Assembly: GCF_003260125.1 (NCBI RefSeq)
Contig: NZ_QHKO01000003.1
Coordinates: 372,845 to 436,844, forward strand
Direction of reading: 5' to 3'
DNA: 64,000 nucleotides
DNA from: Lujinxingia litoralis
GTDB lineage: Bacteria > Myxococcota_A > Bradymonadia > Bradymonadales > Bradymonadaceae
Below, in pieces: positions 26,387 through 35,097 of this stretch. The translations under genes and the position numbers were made by a program. A model generated the notes under the pieces. It saw nothing but the letters and a program-made list of their open reading frames with translations. It was not told the DNA's origin and did not search any database. The first letter of the stretch is position 1, and the number at the start of each line of letters is the position of its first letter.

Positions 26387-28072
26387 TCAGGCGTGAGGCT
26401 GAACGCTCTCGTGAAGATCGTCCATCTCTCCGTTGCGGTAGGCCTCCAGCGCCCTGCGAACCAGGCGCCCGTAGTTGGCGTCGGCCTGATCGAAGTGCAC
26501 GAGCTGTCGCTCGATGATGTCTTTGCGGCAGCCGCCCAGCGATTCGACGATGTTGACCGCCAGGCGCACCTTTTCGTCGCGGTCCATCAGCCGGAAGAGG
26601 TTGCCGGCCTGCGTGTAGTCGTCGTGATCGATGCGGGAGTCCCAGCGGTCGACGGTCACCGAGCCGAGCTCCCAGGGCGGTTCATTGAACGAGGCATCGG
26701 GCTGGGGAGCGCCCTTGATGCTGTTGGGGTAGTAGTTGGGAAACCCGGTGCCCTCATCGTGCATCCCGCCGAACTGACCGTCGCGCAGGTAATTATGCAC
26801 CGGGCAGCGGGGGCGGTTGACGTCCAGATCGCGGTAGTTGACGCCGACGCGGTAGAGGTGGGCGTCCTGATAACTTAAGAGGCGCGCCTGGAGCATCTTG
26901 TCGGGGCTGGGCCCGATGCCGGGGACAAAGGAGCTGGGGTTAAAGGCCGATTGCTCCACCTCGTGATGGTAGTTTTTCGGGGTGCGGTTGAGCTCCAGCT
27001 CTCCAAACTCGATGAGCGGGAAGTCGGCGTGCGGCCAGACCTTGGTCAGGTCGAAGGGGTTCCAGCGGAAGTTCTGGGCCTGCTCCTGGGTCATGACCTG
27101 GAGGTAGGCTTTCCATTTCGGAAAGTCCCCACCCTGGATGGCGTCGAGCATGTCGCGCTGATGGCTTTCGCGATCATGCATGATGACCTCGGCGGCCTCA
27201 GCGTTGGTCAGGCACTCGATGCCCTGGAGGGTCTTGAAGTGAAACTTGACCCAGACCCGCTCCCCCTGCTCGTTGATCATCGAGTAGGTGTGGCTGCTGT
27301 AGCCATTCATATGGCGGTAGCTGCGAGGGATGCCGCGGTCACCGAAGAGCCAGGTCACCTGGTGGAGGCTCTCCGGGCAGAGGCTCCAGAAGTCCCACTG
27401 CATGTTGGCGTCGCGCAGGTTCGTCTCGGGGTGGCGCTTCTGGGAGTGGATGAACATCTGGAACTTGTAGGGATCGCGCACGAAAAAGATCGGCGTGTTG
27501 TTGCAGACCAGATCCCAGTTGCCCTCGTCGGTGTAGAACTTCATGGCAAAGCCGCGCGGGTCGCGTTCGGCGTCGGCCGCGCCGCGTTCGCCGGCCACGG
27601 TGGAGAAGCGCACCACGCACTCGGTTTTCTTGCCCTTTTTCGAAAAGATCGACGCCCGGGTATAGCGGCGCAGGTCGGCGGTGACCTTAAAGGTGCCATA
27701 GACGCCGGTGCCTTTGGCGTGGACGACGCGCTCGGGCATGCGCTCGCGGTTGAAGCGCTGGATCTGCTCGATGAGGTTGACGTCCTGCATCAGCAGGGGG
27801 CCGCGGGGCCCGGCGCTGAGCGCGTTTTCCTGGTCGCCCACCGGGGCCCCGTCGGCGGTGGTCAGACGCGGACCTCGACGCCGGCCGTTGCCCGACGACT
27901 TCGAGCCCCGGGAACTCGTGCTTTTGGCTCCCCGCTTTGCCGCGGTGGAACCCCGGGAAGCGGAGGTCTTGGACGAGGTGCTGCGGGTGCTTTTCGACGC
28001 CTTTTTAGACGACTTCGTGGCGCCGCTTTTGGAGCTTTTGGGGTTCTTGCCGTTCTTTGAGGAGCCTGCCAT
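26387..28072 (-). CDS. katA: Heme catalase with an extra Lys/Ser-rich N-terminal tail
   Basis: A 561-residue monofunctional heme catalase that disproportionates H2O2. Distal His118 is in R-V-V-H-A-K-G-T-G-V-Y-G; the distal Asn (191/192) is in D-L-V-C-N-N-T-P-I-F-F-V-R-D; the proximal-Tyr region is R-L-L-S-Y-Q-D-A-H-L-Y-R. The core is of small-subunit type. Residues 1-68 are an unusual low-complexity tail of Lys, Ser, Arg, Thr and Gly (S-K-S-G-A-T-K-S-S-K-K-A and similar) that normal catalases lack. It resembles histone-H1-like tails and could bind DNA or another polyanion. The start at 28072 has GGGAGG upstream. A long hairpin follows the stop. Confidence 0.94.
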   Translation of the reverse strand: MAGSSKNGKNPKSSKSGATKSSKKASKSTRSTSSKTSASRGSTAAKRGAKSTSSRGSKSSGNGRRRGPRLTTADGAPVGDQENALSAGPRGPLLMQDVNLIEQIQRFNRERMPERVVHAKGTGVYGTFKVTADLRRYTRASIFSKKGKKTECVVRFSTVAGERGAADAERDPRGFAMKFYTDEGNWDLVCNNTPIFFVRDPYKFQMFIHSQKRHPETNLRDANMQWDFWSLCPESLHQVTWLFGDRGIPRSYRHMNGYSSHTYSMINEQGERVWVKFHFKTLQGIECLTNAEAAEVIMHDRESHQRDMLDAIQGGDFPKWKAYLQVMTQEQAQNFRWNPFDLTKVWPHADFPLIEFGELELNRTPKNYHHEVEQSAFNPSSFVPGIGPSPDKMLQARLLSYQDAHLYRVGVNYRDLDVNRPRCPVHNYLRDGQFGGMHDEGTGFPNYYPNSIKGAPQPDASFNEPPWELGSVTVDRWDSRIDHDDYTQAGNLFRLMDRDEKVRLAVNIVESLGGCRKDIIERQLVHFDQADANYGRLVRRALEAYRNGEMDDLHESVQPHA

Positions 28073-28246
28073 GGGGCCTCCCGGGCTGAGAGAATACGTC
28101 GTTGGATGAAGTACCAGGGTACGTCTACGGCCAACTACGTGCCTCGCCATGCGGGGAGACTTCGGGGGCCCTCGTCGGGGGGCCAGGGAGAGGCGTGGGG
28201 CGGAGTGTAAACACCGCCTTAAGAGGGCAAGGGCTTTTTTGAAAGG

Positions 28247-28280
28247 GCCCGGGGGAGGGCCGTCCGGCCCTCCCCCGGGC
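28247..28280. terminator. GC-rich hairpin between ychJ and catalase genes
   Basis: A 15-bp perfect stem (28247-28261 with 28266-28280) and a 4-nt loop. Both neighbours are on the minus strand. No T-run follows in that direction; six T lie on the plus-strand side at about 28235, so the polarity is not that of a canonical terminator for ychJ. Confidence 0.45.
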
Positions 28281-28405
28281 GTGCGTGGGGACTCAAAGGC
28301 GGGGACTCAGGATGTGAGGCTGGCCACAAAAAAAATGCCCCCGGACGCTGGACATATGAGCAGAGGCGGCCAGGTTCGTCTCCGTCCACGGCAGCGGGGC
28401 GCGCG

Positions 28406-28846
28406 TCAGACGCCTTCTTCGAGTTCTTCGCCCTCGGCGTAGTACCAGCGGGGATCGCCCTTTTGGCCGGGGAGGGTTTTGAGCTCGAAGCGGCTGCGTT
28501 CGGTGAAGCTGAAGGGCTGGCGATCCTGGATCAGCGTGGCCTTAAAGGTCACGAAGCCTTCGGATTGGCCGGGCTCCCATTCGGTGTGGAGTACGCGTAG
28601 CTCCACGAAGTCGGTGGCCTTGCAGTAGGCCAGCAGCTCGCGCCGCCAGCTGGCGCGCTCGGGTTTGGCCTGGGGGCTCTCGGGCAGGGTTGTGTCGATG
28701 ACGTAGTCGACCAGGCCTCGGGCGTAAGCGCTGAAACGCGAGCGCATCAGGGCTTCGGGATTCGGCGCCGGGAGGCCGCGATGGTACTTGCCGCAACACA
28801 GCGCGGCGGGTTGGTTGCTGGAGCAGGGGCAGGTGCGTCGTCGCAT
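28406..28846 (-). CDS. ychJ: YchJ-family protein with SEC-C-type zinc motif
   Basis: A 146-residue UPF0225/YchJ protein. The N-terminal zinc-binding motif is C-P-C-S-S-N-Q-P-A-A-L-C-C-G-K-Y-H, followed by the family-typical A-P-N-P-E-A-L-M-R-S-R-F-S-A-Y-A-R-G and W-R-R-E-L-L-A-Y-C. The rest is an NTF2-like fold with F-V-T-F-K-A-T, F-T-E-R-S-R-F and W-Y-Y-A-E-G. The metal site is visible; the biochemical role is not known. Confidence 0.9.
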   Translation of the reverse strand: MRRRTCPCSSNQPAALCCGKYHRGLPAPNPEALMRSRFSAYARGLVDYVIDTTLPESPQAKPERASWRRELLAYCKATDFVELRVLHTEWEPGQSEGFVTFKATLIQDRQPFSFTERSRFELKTLPGQKGDPRWYYAEGEELEEGV

Positions 28847-28976
28847 AGAGGTTCACGGGGCTTGGGGTCAGAGAAGCGGGGTCTAGGTTTGGGGAGCGCT
28901 CCGGTGGCGCGCCGACGTTGCGGCTGCCGGCCGGCGAGTGTGTTGTCATAGTCAACTTTGCCCGGGAGGCGAAGCG

Positions 28977-29525
28977 ATGCGACAGGCGTTGATCGTGTAC
29001 GAGTCGATGTTTGGAGACAACGAAAAGGTGGCCTACGCGATTGCGCAGGGGCTGGCCACCGGGATGCGTGTGGATGTGATGGAGGTGTCGTCGGCGCCGC
29101 CCCGGGTGGATAGCTCGATCGACCTGCTGGTGGTGGGGGGCCCCACTCATATGACGCGCTTGAGCACTGAGCGCTCGCGTCATCGTGCCGAAGACGAGTC
29201 GGAAGAAGACTGGGAGCCGCTCTCCGAGAGTGGGGTGCGGGAGTGGCTGGCCGGGTTGAAGGCGCGTGGCGAGGTGGGGCGCGGCGCGGCGGCAGCGTTT
29301 GGCACCAACCTCCAGGAGCCGAAGTGGCTCTCCAAGGTCGGTCAGGCGTCGCGGGCCATTGGTCGAAGGCTCAAGCACCTGGGGTTTGAGCTGATCGAGG
29401 CGCCGCAGACCTTCTTTGTCGAGGGCACCGAGGGACCGCTGGTGGAGGGAGAGGCCGAGCGAGCGCATCGTTTTGGTGTGGCGCTGGCGCGCCACTTCGG
29501 CGAAGCGCCGCGCCCTCACGCCTGA
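28977..29525 (+). CDS. Flavodoxin-domain protein
   Basis: A 182-residue flavodoxin-like protein. The FMN phosphate loop is partly kept (I-V-Y-E-S-M-F-G-D-N-E-K-V-A), with D-L-L-V-V-G-G-P-T-H at the second FMN contact. An insert of acidic and basic residues (about 75-95) precedes a normal C-terminal half. The start at 28977 has GGGAGG 7 nt upstream. Its last 10 nt overlap the end of the converging GST gene. It may serve as an electron carrier; no partner is adjacent. Confidence 0.85.
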   Translation: MRQALIVYESMFGDNEKVAYAIAQGLATGMRVDVMEVSSAPPRVDSSIDLLVVGGPTHMTRLSTERSRHRAEDESEEDWEPLSESGVREWLAGLKARGEVGRGAAAAFGTNLQEPKWLSKVGQASRAIGRRLKHLGFELIEAPQTFFVEGTEGPLVEGEAERAHRFGVALARHFGEAPRPHA

Positions 29526-30274
29526 ATGCGATCGTTGGCGTAGAGGCGCAGCAGATATTCGCCGGCGGCGGTGGCGCGGAACTCCTCGGTCAGGCGTTTG
29601 AGGGCATCGGGTGCGCCCTCCAGCGGGGGGAGCGCCGCGCCGTATTCGGCCGGGGAGACCAGGGGGCCGGCCAGGCTCCCAAAGGTCAGGTCGGCGGCGC
29701 TGAAGGTATCCCCGGTGAGGTAGGGGCGACCGTCGGCCAGCGTCTGGGCCACGCGGGCAAAAATATCGTCGATACGTCCGCGGGCGCGTTGCGCCCGCGC
29801 CGGGGTGATCGCGTAGCTCTTGGAGATCGCCTGGCGCAGCATGCCAAAGCCCGGGCGAATGGCCTGGCGTTGCCATCCCGGGCCGCTCTCCACCATGAAG
29901 TCGCGTGTGTAGGCGGCGTGCGCCAGCAGCACGTCGTAGACGACCACCCGCACCGCCGGGCCCAGACGCTGATCGAACTCCTCTTCCCAGGTTTCGATGG
30001 CGTCGGGTTCCGCGTCGTCGAGCGAGCGCTCCGCGAAGAGACGCGTGCCCGAGCCGACCTGATCGCAGAAGTGCAAAATGTCGGTGGAGTCTCCCACGGT
30101 CTTTTCGCCGGCTTTAAGGATCGGCACCGAGCGCTGCCCGGAGGGGAGCGCGCCGATCAGGTGAAAGAGGGGCAGGTAGGCCTGCTCCTCAAACCCCAGC
30201 CGATGGTGATTGAGCGCCCAGCGGGCTTTCTCACAGAAGTGGCTAAAGGGGATGGTGATCAGCGCGTAGGGCAT
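29516..30274 (-). CDS. Glutathione S-transferase family protein
   Basis: A 252-residue GST-like protein. The N-terminal thioredoxin-fold domain has I-P-F-S-H-F-C-E-K-A-R-W-A-L (a Ser/Cys redox position), S-V-P-I-L-K-A-G and the G-site residues G-D-S-T-D-I-L-H-F-C. The C-terminal helical domain has P-Y-L-T-G-D-T-F-S-A-A-D-L-T, which is diagnostic for GSTs. The S-x-F-C site suggests glutathione-dependent reduction or conjugation, with the substrate unknown. Met at 30274 is preferred over 30283, which adds three residues. Confidence 0.9.
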   Translation of the reverse strand: MPYALITIPFSHFCEKARWALNHHRLGFEEQAYLPLFHLIGALPSGQRSVPILKAGEKTVGDSTDILHFCDQVGSGTRLFAERSLDDAEPDAIETWEEEFDQRLGPAVRVVVYDVLLAHAAYTRDFMVESGPGWQRQAIRPGFGMLRQAISKSYAITPARAQRARGRIDDIFARVAQTLADGRPYLTGDTFSAADLTFGSLAGPLVSPAEYGAALPPLEGAPDALKRLTEEFRATAAGEYLLRLYANDRIQA

Positions 30275-30313
30275 GGCGAGCACGGGGGAAGAGGAGGCCG
30301 TGGGAGAAAACGA

Positions 30314-32053
30314 TCAATCACGCTCGCTCAGCGGGCGGCGATCGCGACGGGTGCGACGAGGCTGCTTCGAGGTGTCAGCCGCAGCGCCTTTGGCGCGCTG
30401 TCCCGAAGGTTGCGAGCCCGACGTTGCCTGCAGGTTGCGGGCGTTGGCGCGCTGACGCGCGCCCCGGCTGGTGCGACGCTCCGAGCTTTGGCGACCCGAG
30501 CCGCTGCCCTGCCGGGGCTCCGACGAGGCACCCGAGCCCTCCGCGTTCCCCTCACGTTGGGAGGTGCGCGCCCCGGCAGGGCGCTCTCCCTGGCCGGAGC
30601 GGCCGCGCCCACCTCGGCGTCCGCGCCGGCGGCTGGAGCTGCGGCGCCCGGTGCCTTCGCCCTGCTCCTGCCGGGCGTCGTCGCGCGCTTGCCGCGAGTC
30701 GTTGCCGCGGCTGGCGCTCTCGACGCGCTCCTTGCGCTCGCCATGGCTACGCTCGCTACGCGTGCTCTGGCGCTGCTTCGGCGCGTTCTGGTTCTTGCTG
30801 CCACCGCCGCGGCTCTTGCGCCCGCCGGAGCGGCGGTTGGAGCTGCGTCGGCGCCCGCCGCGGCTCTTGCCCCGGCCGCCGGCGCTCCTGGCGGCGGGCA
30901 CGGCGTTCATCGCCTTCTCGCTGTGGAAGGCATGCGTGGTATCCACCGTGATCGACTCACCGATGGTTTTCTCAATGTCGCGCAGGTACTCGCCTTCGGA
31001 GTCATCGCAGAAGGCGATCGCCGTGCCCGCGCGCCCGGCGCGTCCGGTGCGGCCGATGCGGTGCACGTAGCTCTCGGGCTCGTTGGGCAGGTCGAAGTTA
31101 AAGACGTGGGTGACGCTCTCCACATCGATGCCGCGGGAGGCCACGTCGGTGGCCACCAGGATGGTGATCGAGCCATCCTGGAACCCTTCGAGCGCGCGAC
31201 GACGGGCATTCTGGCTCTTATTGCCGTGAATGGCCGCGGCCTTAAAGCCGGCTCGCTCCAGCTTCTTGGTCAGGCGGTTGGCGCCGTGCTTGGTGCGGGT
31301 AAACACGATGGTGGACTCGACCTTGAGGTCGACGAGCAGCTCGCTGAGCAGCTGCGTCTTGTCGGACTTCTCGACAAACATCACTCGCTGGTCGATGGCC
31401 TCCACCGTGGTCGATTCGGGCGTGATGTCGATGCGCACCGGATCCGTCATAAAGGTGTTGGCCAGCTTCGCCACCGAGGGCGGCATCGTGGCCGAGAAGA
31501 GCAGGTTCTGGCGCTCGCCACGCAGGGCTTTGAGGATCCGACGCACATCGGGGACAAAGCCCATGTCGAGCATGCGGTCGGCTTCATCGAGCACGAAGAA
31601 GTCGACGTGCGTCAGGTCGACAAACCCGCGGCCATGCAGGTCGAGCAGGCGCCCGGGGCAGGCCACCAAAAGGTCGACGCCCCGCTCCAACGCGCGGATC
31701 TGGGGCTTTTCATTGACCCCGCCGAACATCACCAGGTGACGCAGGTTTAAGTGCTTGGCGTAGGCCTCGATCGATTCGCCGATCTGGGCGGCGAGCTCGC
31801 GAGTCGGAGAGAGGATCAGGGCGCGTACGGGGCGCTTGCCGCGGGGGGCTTTCTGGCCGGCCAGGTGCTGGAGCACCGGGAGGGTGAACGCGGCGGTTTT
31901 GCCGGTCCCGGTCTGGGCGCAGCCGAGCACATCGCGGCCCTGGAGCAGCGCGGGGATGGCCTGGGCCTGAATGGGGGTGGGTTTGACGTAATTCTGGGCA
32001 GCGATCGCCCGGCGCAGCGGTTCGATCAGGTCGAGCTTTGCAAAATCGTTCAA
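30314..32053 (-). CDS. rhlE: DEAD-box RNA helicase, RhlE type, with Arg/Ser/Gly tail
   Basis: A protein of about 579 residues. Motifs in order: Q (P-T-P-I-Q-A-Q), I (A-Q-T-G-T-G-K-T at 46-53), Ia (P-T-R-E-L-A), II (V-L-D-E-A-D-R-M-L), III (S-A-T-M-P), IV (F-T-R-T-K-H-G-A), V (D-V-A-S-R-G-I-D-V) and VI (H-R-I-G-R-T-G-R-A-G). From about residue 375 a long Arg/Ser/Gly/Gln-rich tail follows, likely an RNA-binding disordered segment. The start is not clear: the frame is open far upstream, but homologues begin just before the segment N-D-F. I use TTG at 32053; an ATG at 32338 would add about 95 low-complexity residues. Confidence 0.92.
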   Translation of the reverse strand: MNDFAKLDLIEPLRRAIAAQNYVKPTPIQAQAIPALLQGRDVLGCAQTGTGKTAAFTLPVLQHLAGQKAPRGKRPVRALILSPTRELAAQIGESIEAYAKHLNLRHLVMFGGVNEKPQIRALERGVDLLVACPGRLLDLHGRGFVDLTHVDFFVLDEADRMLDMGFVPDVRRILKALRGERQNLLFSATMPPSVAKLANTFMTDPVRIDITPESTTVEAIDQRVMFVEKSDKTQLLSELLVDLKVESTIVFTRTKHGANRLTKKLERAGFKAAAIHGNKSQNARRRALEGFQDGSITILVATDVASRGIDVESVTHVFNFDLPNEPESYVHRIGRTGRAGRAGTAIAFCDDSEGEYLRDIEKTIGESITVDTTHAFHSEKAMNAVPAARSAGGRGKSRGGRRRSSNRRSGGRKSRGGGSKNQNAPKQRQSTRSERSHGERKERVESASRGNDSRQARDDARQEQGEGTGRRSSSRRRGRRGGRGRSGQGERPAGARTSQREGNAEGSGASSEPRQGSGSGRQSSERRTSRGARQRANARNLQATSGSQPSGQRAKGAAADTSKQPRRTRRDRRPLSERD

Positions 32054-32368
32054 GGAGATACCGTGGTAAAGGGGGCACTCCAAACGAGCGCCGCAGTGTC
32101 GAGGGCGTGGTAACAGAAGGGAAGAGCGGTGTCCATTGAGGGCGCCGGCACCTCGGATCGCCCGGCCGGCGTCATGCGGGGAACGGGTCGCCTGGCGAGG
32201 TTCTTCCGCGGGCGCGCCGGCGTCGCTCTCCGGCGGCGTGGTGCTCACGGTACTTTTTTTGTGCGTCGGTCGGTCGCTGGCGAGGGGATTCGACCAGGGT
32301 TCTGAAGGCGTCGCCTCATGGGGAGGTGGATGCTTCATCTGAATGTCATGTGTCTGAGGAGAGTTGCC

Positions 32369-32788
32369 ATGAGCGATCTGTCGGGACGCCCGTTCTTTAT
32401 TAATCTTGCCGTTGAGAATGTGGAGCGCTCCCGGCGCTTCTTTGAGGCGCTGGGGTATGCGTTTGATGCGCGCTTTGAGGGGGAGCAGGCCTGCTGCCTG
32501 ATCATCAACGACCTGGCGTATGCGATGTTGTTGGAGCCCTCGTTTTTCCAGAACTTCACCGAGCGCAAGGTCTGCGACACCTCCAGCCACAGCGAAGCGC
32601 TGCTCTGCGTGCTCGTGCCTACACGCGAGGAGGTTGATGAGATGGTCGAAAAGGCGGTGGCTCACGGCGGCGCCTATGCGATGCCGAAGCAGGAGCAAGG
32701 GGGGATGTACGGATGGAGTTTTTATGATGTGGATGGCCACCACTGGGAGGTGGGGTGGATGGGGGAAGGCCTGCCCCCTCAGGAGTAG
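32369..32788 (+). CDS. VOC-family (glyoxalase-like) protein
   Basis: A 139-residue vicinal-oxygen-chelate protein. It has the first beta-alpha-beta unit F-I-N-L-A-V-E-N-V-E-R-S-R-R-F-F-E-A-L-G-Y and the closing F-Y-D-V-D-G-H-H-W-E-V-G-W-M. The second half carries H and E residues that could bind metal; in the first half the metal His is replaced by Asn (I-N-L-A-V). It resembles the YaeR/YtjH-like group with no known substrate. ATG at 32369 with GAGGAG 7 nt upstream. Confidence 0.88.
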   Translation: MSDLSGRPFFINLAVENVERSRRFFEALGYAFDARFEGEQACCLIINDLAYAMLLEPSFFQNFTERKVCDTSSHSEALLCVLVPTREEVDEMVEKAVAHGGAYAMPKQEQGGMYGWSFYDVDGHHWEVGWMGEGLPPQE

Positions 32789-32927
32789 TTCAGTCTGCGG
32801 GCGCGTTGCTCGCCCGGGAAGGCGCCGAAGGCGCCCGGCCCGCGGTCGACGTCGGGCGCGCGCTCGGGGTAGGTTGGCCCCCCCGGGCGCCGGGCGCGCC
32901 CGCAGCCCTTTCCATCCAAGGAGCATG

Positions 32928-33230
32928 ATGAAAGTTACGCGCCTGAATTGCTTTGCCTGCGGCCACGCGCTGGCGTTGCAGACCCCGATCTTTCGCACCA
33001 CGACCTGTCCGGAGTGCGATGCCGACATGAAGGTCTGCAAAAACTGCCGTTTCTATGACGTGAACGCCTCCAAAAGCTGTCGGGAGCCGGTCAGCGAGCC
33101 GGTGCGCGACAAAGAACGGGCCAATTTCTGCGACTTTTTCCGCCCTGCCGCCCCTGCCGGTGGCCAGCCTGGCGAGCGCAGCGAGGCCGATGAGGCCCGC
33201 GCCCGATTAGAGGCGCTTTTTAAGTCGTGA
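32928..33230 (+). CDS. Small Cys-rich zinc-ribbon-like protein
   Basis: A protein of about 100 residues. It has C-F-A-C-G near the start, C-P-E-C-D at about 27, C-K-N-C-R-F-Y-D at about 36 and N-F-C-D-F-F at about 65. The paired C-x-x-C motifs suggest two zinc ribbons, and the second half, C-K-N-C-R-F-Y-D ... V-x-D-K-E-R-A-N-F-C-D-F-F, recalls a widespread uncharacterised bacterial family. AAGGAG at 32918-32923 fits the second of two adjacent ATGs, 32928, better than 32925. Confidence 0.75.
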   Translation: MKVTRLNCFACGHALALQTPIFRTTTCPECDADMKVCKNCRFYDVNASKSCREPVSEPVRDKERANFCDFFRPAAPAGGQPGERSEADEARARLEALFKS

Positions 33231-33248
33231 AGGCGCCCCGGGGCGGGG

Positions 33249-33485
33249 TTGCCGGGGGTTGCCCCCCCCCCATGGGTGCGTTCGGGAACGTCCTTTTTGG
33301 GGAAGCTTGCTGAGAAGGGCACGTTCGCGAGCGGGATTGCCGGGGGTTGAACCCCCCATGGGTGCGTTCGAGAAGGGCCGGGGAGGGGTTTAACCCCCGA
33401 ACAGGGGTGGTCGTGGGCGCCTGCCCGGGGCCTGTGGGCCGAGTTCGGTGCGCCCGGGAGGGCTCAACCCCCCATGGGTGCGCCC
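33249..33485. repeat. Interspersed short repeats in a 470-nt gene-free stretch
   Basis: The region 33231-33703 holds no convincing gene. It contains TTGCCGGGGGTTG..CCCCC followed by CATGGGTGCGTTCG at 33249-33284 and 33337-33370, and a shorter copy (CAACCCCCCATGGGTGCG) at 33464-33482. The second copy includes GGGGGTTGAACCCCC, a near-perfect palindrome. It is not a CRISPR array: spacing is 88-130 nt and uneven. The last 150 nt of the stretch are the upstream region of the beta-helix lipoprotein. Confidence 0.6.
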
Positions 33486-33703
33486 CGGGGCGCCTGGCCG
33501 AAACGTCGGGGGCGGTGGGGGCGGTGGGGCGCGTGGCAGAAGTTTAAAAGTGAAAAATTATTCTCATGACAGGGTGCGAAGCCCTCTCTAACGTCGTCGC
33601 GTTACATCCCACCTTTTGGGAGGACTGGAGTGGTGCCGGTGGTCGGCTCTGCTCGCGAACTAACAGGGCGCCTGGCGGCGCTCCATGTGATGAGAGGGTG
33701 TGT

Positions 33704-34813
33704 ATGATGCAGTGGTATCGTCTTTTGACTCCTCTGGCGCTGCTGACCTGCGGCGCGCTGCTGACAACGGCCTGTGTGGAAGGCCCCGCGGACGATGGGA
33801 CGCCCGATGAGACCGGAGAGCCCGTGGAACTCAGCGGGGACATCAGCGCGGACCGCACGGTGGGGGGGGACGTGTTCATCACCTCGTCGCTTACGGTGCA
33901 CGCCAAATTGAGTTTTGAGGCCTGCTCCACGGTGAAGATCGCCTCCGGGGCGGTGATCACCGTGGAAAATGGCGGCGCGATTGAAGCGATCGGGGAGGCC
34001 GACTGCCCGGTGGTGATCGAGAGCGCCAGCGCCAACCCCTCGGCCGGCGACTGGGAGCGCATCGATATCTACGCCAGCGCCGACAACGCCAACCGCTTTG
34101 AGCACGCGGTGATTCGCCATGGCGATGGTGAGGGTTACGGCATGATCTGGGTGGAAGAGGGCGCCCAGATCAGTCTGAGCGACGTCGCCTTGCAGGAGAG
34201 CGCCTACGCCGCGATTCAGATCAACGGGGATGCCCGGGTGGATGCGTTCTCCAATGTCAGCTTCAAAGACATCGGTGGTCCGCTGGTCTCGGTCAGTGGT
34301 GAGCGGGCCCATACTCTGGAGCCCTTCGCGGCCAGCGGGACCAACCCCCAGGCCTACGTCGCTGTGATGAACGGGGATATGAAGCAGGACGTCAGCTGGA
34401 AGGCGCTGGGCGTGCCCTATGTCATGCAATCGCAGGCGCTGATGGCGGATCTGACGCTGGAGGCCGGCGTGACGCTTCAGTTTGAAGGCGGCGGGTACCT
34501 GCGCGTGAGCGAGGGCGGACAGCTGCGGGCGATGGGGAGCGCGGAGCTCCCGGTGGTGATCGAGAGCGCCAAGTCCAACCCGGCCGCTGGCGACTGGGCG
34601 ACGATTGAGATTTACGGCGACGCCGACAACGGCTCGCGCTTCCAGCACACCACGGTTCGCCACGGTGGTGGCGATGGCTACGGCGCGATCTGGTTGGAGG
34701 CCGGCGCCACGATTGAGCTGGAAGACGTCACCTTCAGCGACAACCAGGGCTGTGACATCGACGCGTTGGGAACGGTCAACGCGACCAACGCCGACTTCGT
34801 GACCTGCGACTAA
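33704..34813 (+). CDS. Beta-helix lipoprotein with two repeat halves
   Basis: A 369-residue exported protein. The signal peptide ends near L-T-T-A-C (Cys24), followed by an acidic D-D-G-T-P-D-E-T linker. The mature part is a right-handed parallel beta-helix-like repeat protein. The two halves are related: G-G-A-I-E-A-I-G-E-A-D-C-P-V-V-I-E-S-A in the first and G-G-Q-L-R-A-M-G-S-A-E-L-P-V-V-I-E-S-A in the second, each followed by A-G-D-W and I-Y-x-x-A-D-N and then H-G-x-G-x-G-Y-G. This recalls surface lipoproteins annotated as parallel beta-helix repeat proteins in Bradymonadales-type genomes. Start at 33704, with GAGAGG upstream. A terminator follows. Confidence 0.82.
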   Translation: MMQWYRLLTPLALLTCGALLTTACVEGPADDGTPDETGEPVELSGDISADRTVGGDVFITSSLTVHAKLSFEACSTVKIASGAVITVENGGAIEAIGEADCPVVIESASANPSAGDWERIDIYASADNANRFEHAVIRHGDGEGYGMIWVEEGAQISLSDVALQESAYAAIQINGDARVDAFSNVSFKDIGGPLVSVSGERAHTLEPFAASGTNPQAYVAVMNGDMKQDVSWKALGVPYVMQSQALMADLTLEAGVTLQFEGGGYLRVSEGGQLRAMGSAELPVVIESAKSNPAAGDWATIEIYGDADNGSRFQHTTVRHGGGDGYGAIWLEAGATIELEDVTFSDNQGCDIDALGTVNATNADFVTCD

Positions 34814-34844
34814 GGCGCGGAGTCCGTCGACGCCCGTAGTCTCA

Positions 34845-34874
34845 AAAAAAGCCCCCGGTTTCGGGGGCTTTTTT
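34845..34874 (+). terminator. Rho-independent terminator
   Basis: AGCCCCCG / CGGGGGCT stem with a 4-nt loop (GTTT), flanked by seven A on the left and six T on the right, so it is usable in both directions. It is placed 30 nt after the beta-helix lipoprotein stop. Confidence 0.92.
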
Positions 34875-35097
34875 CATGGGGCGAGTCCGAAAGGTGTCGG
34901 AAGCCTTCCCCCCGAAAAGGGAGGCCCAGGCATGAGGCGGAGGCCTCAGGAGGGGCGCCCGACGAGCACTTTGTTGCTGCAGAAGAAGCGCCGCTTTGCT
35001 ATGGGGAGCGCGACTCAACACACCCAAATATGAAGCCGGGCCCCTGTTCGCGGGGTATCACGGCGTTGTTAGGCCCAGAAGCCCGGGTAGAAGTGGC

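Noticed and set aside
26951..28060. Plus-strand open frame opposite the catalase gene
   Set aside because: Antisense to a complete catalase; no domain pattern or ribosome-binding site.
32054..33040. N-terminal extension of the RhlE-type helicase by up to 330 residues
   Set aside because: The extension is antisense to two real plus-strand genes (the VOC and zinc-ribbon proteins) and does not look like any helicase domain.
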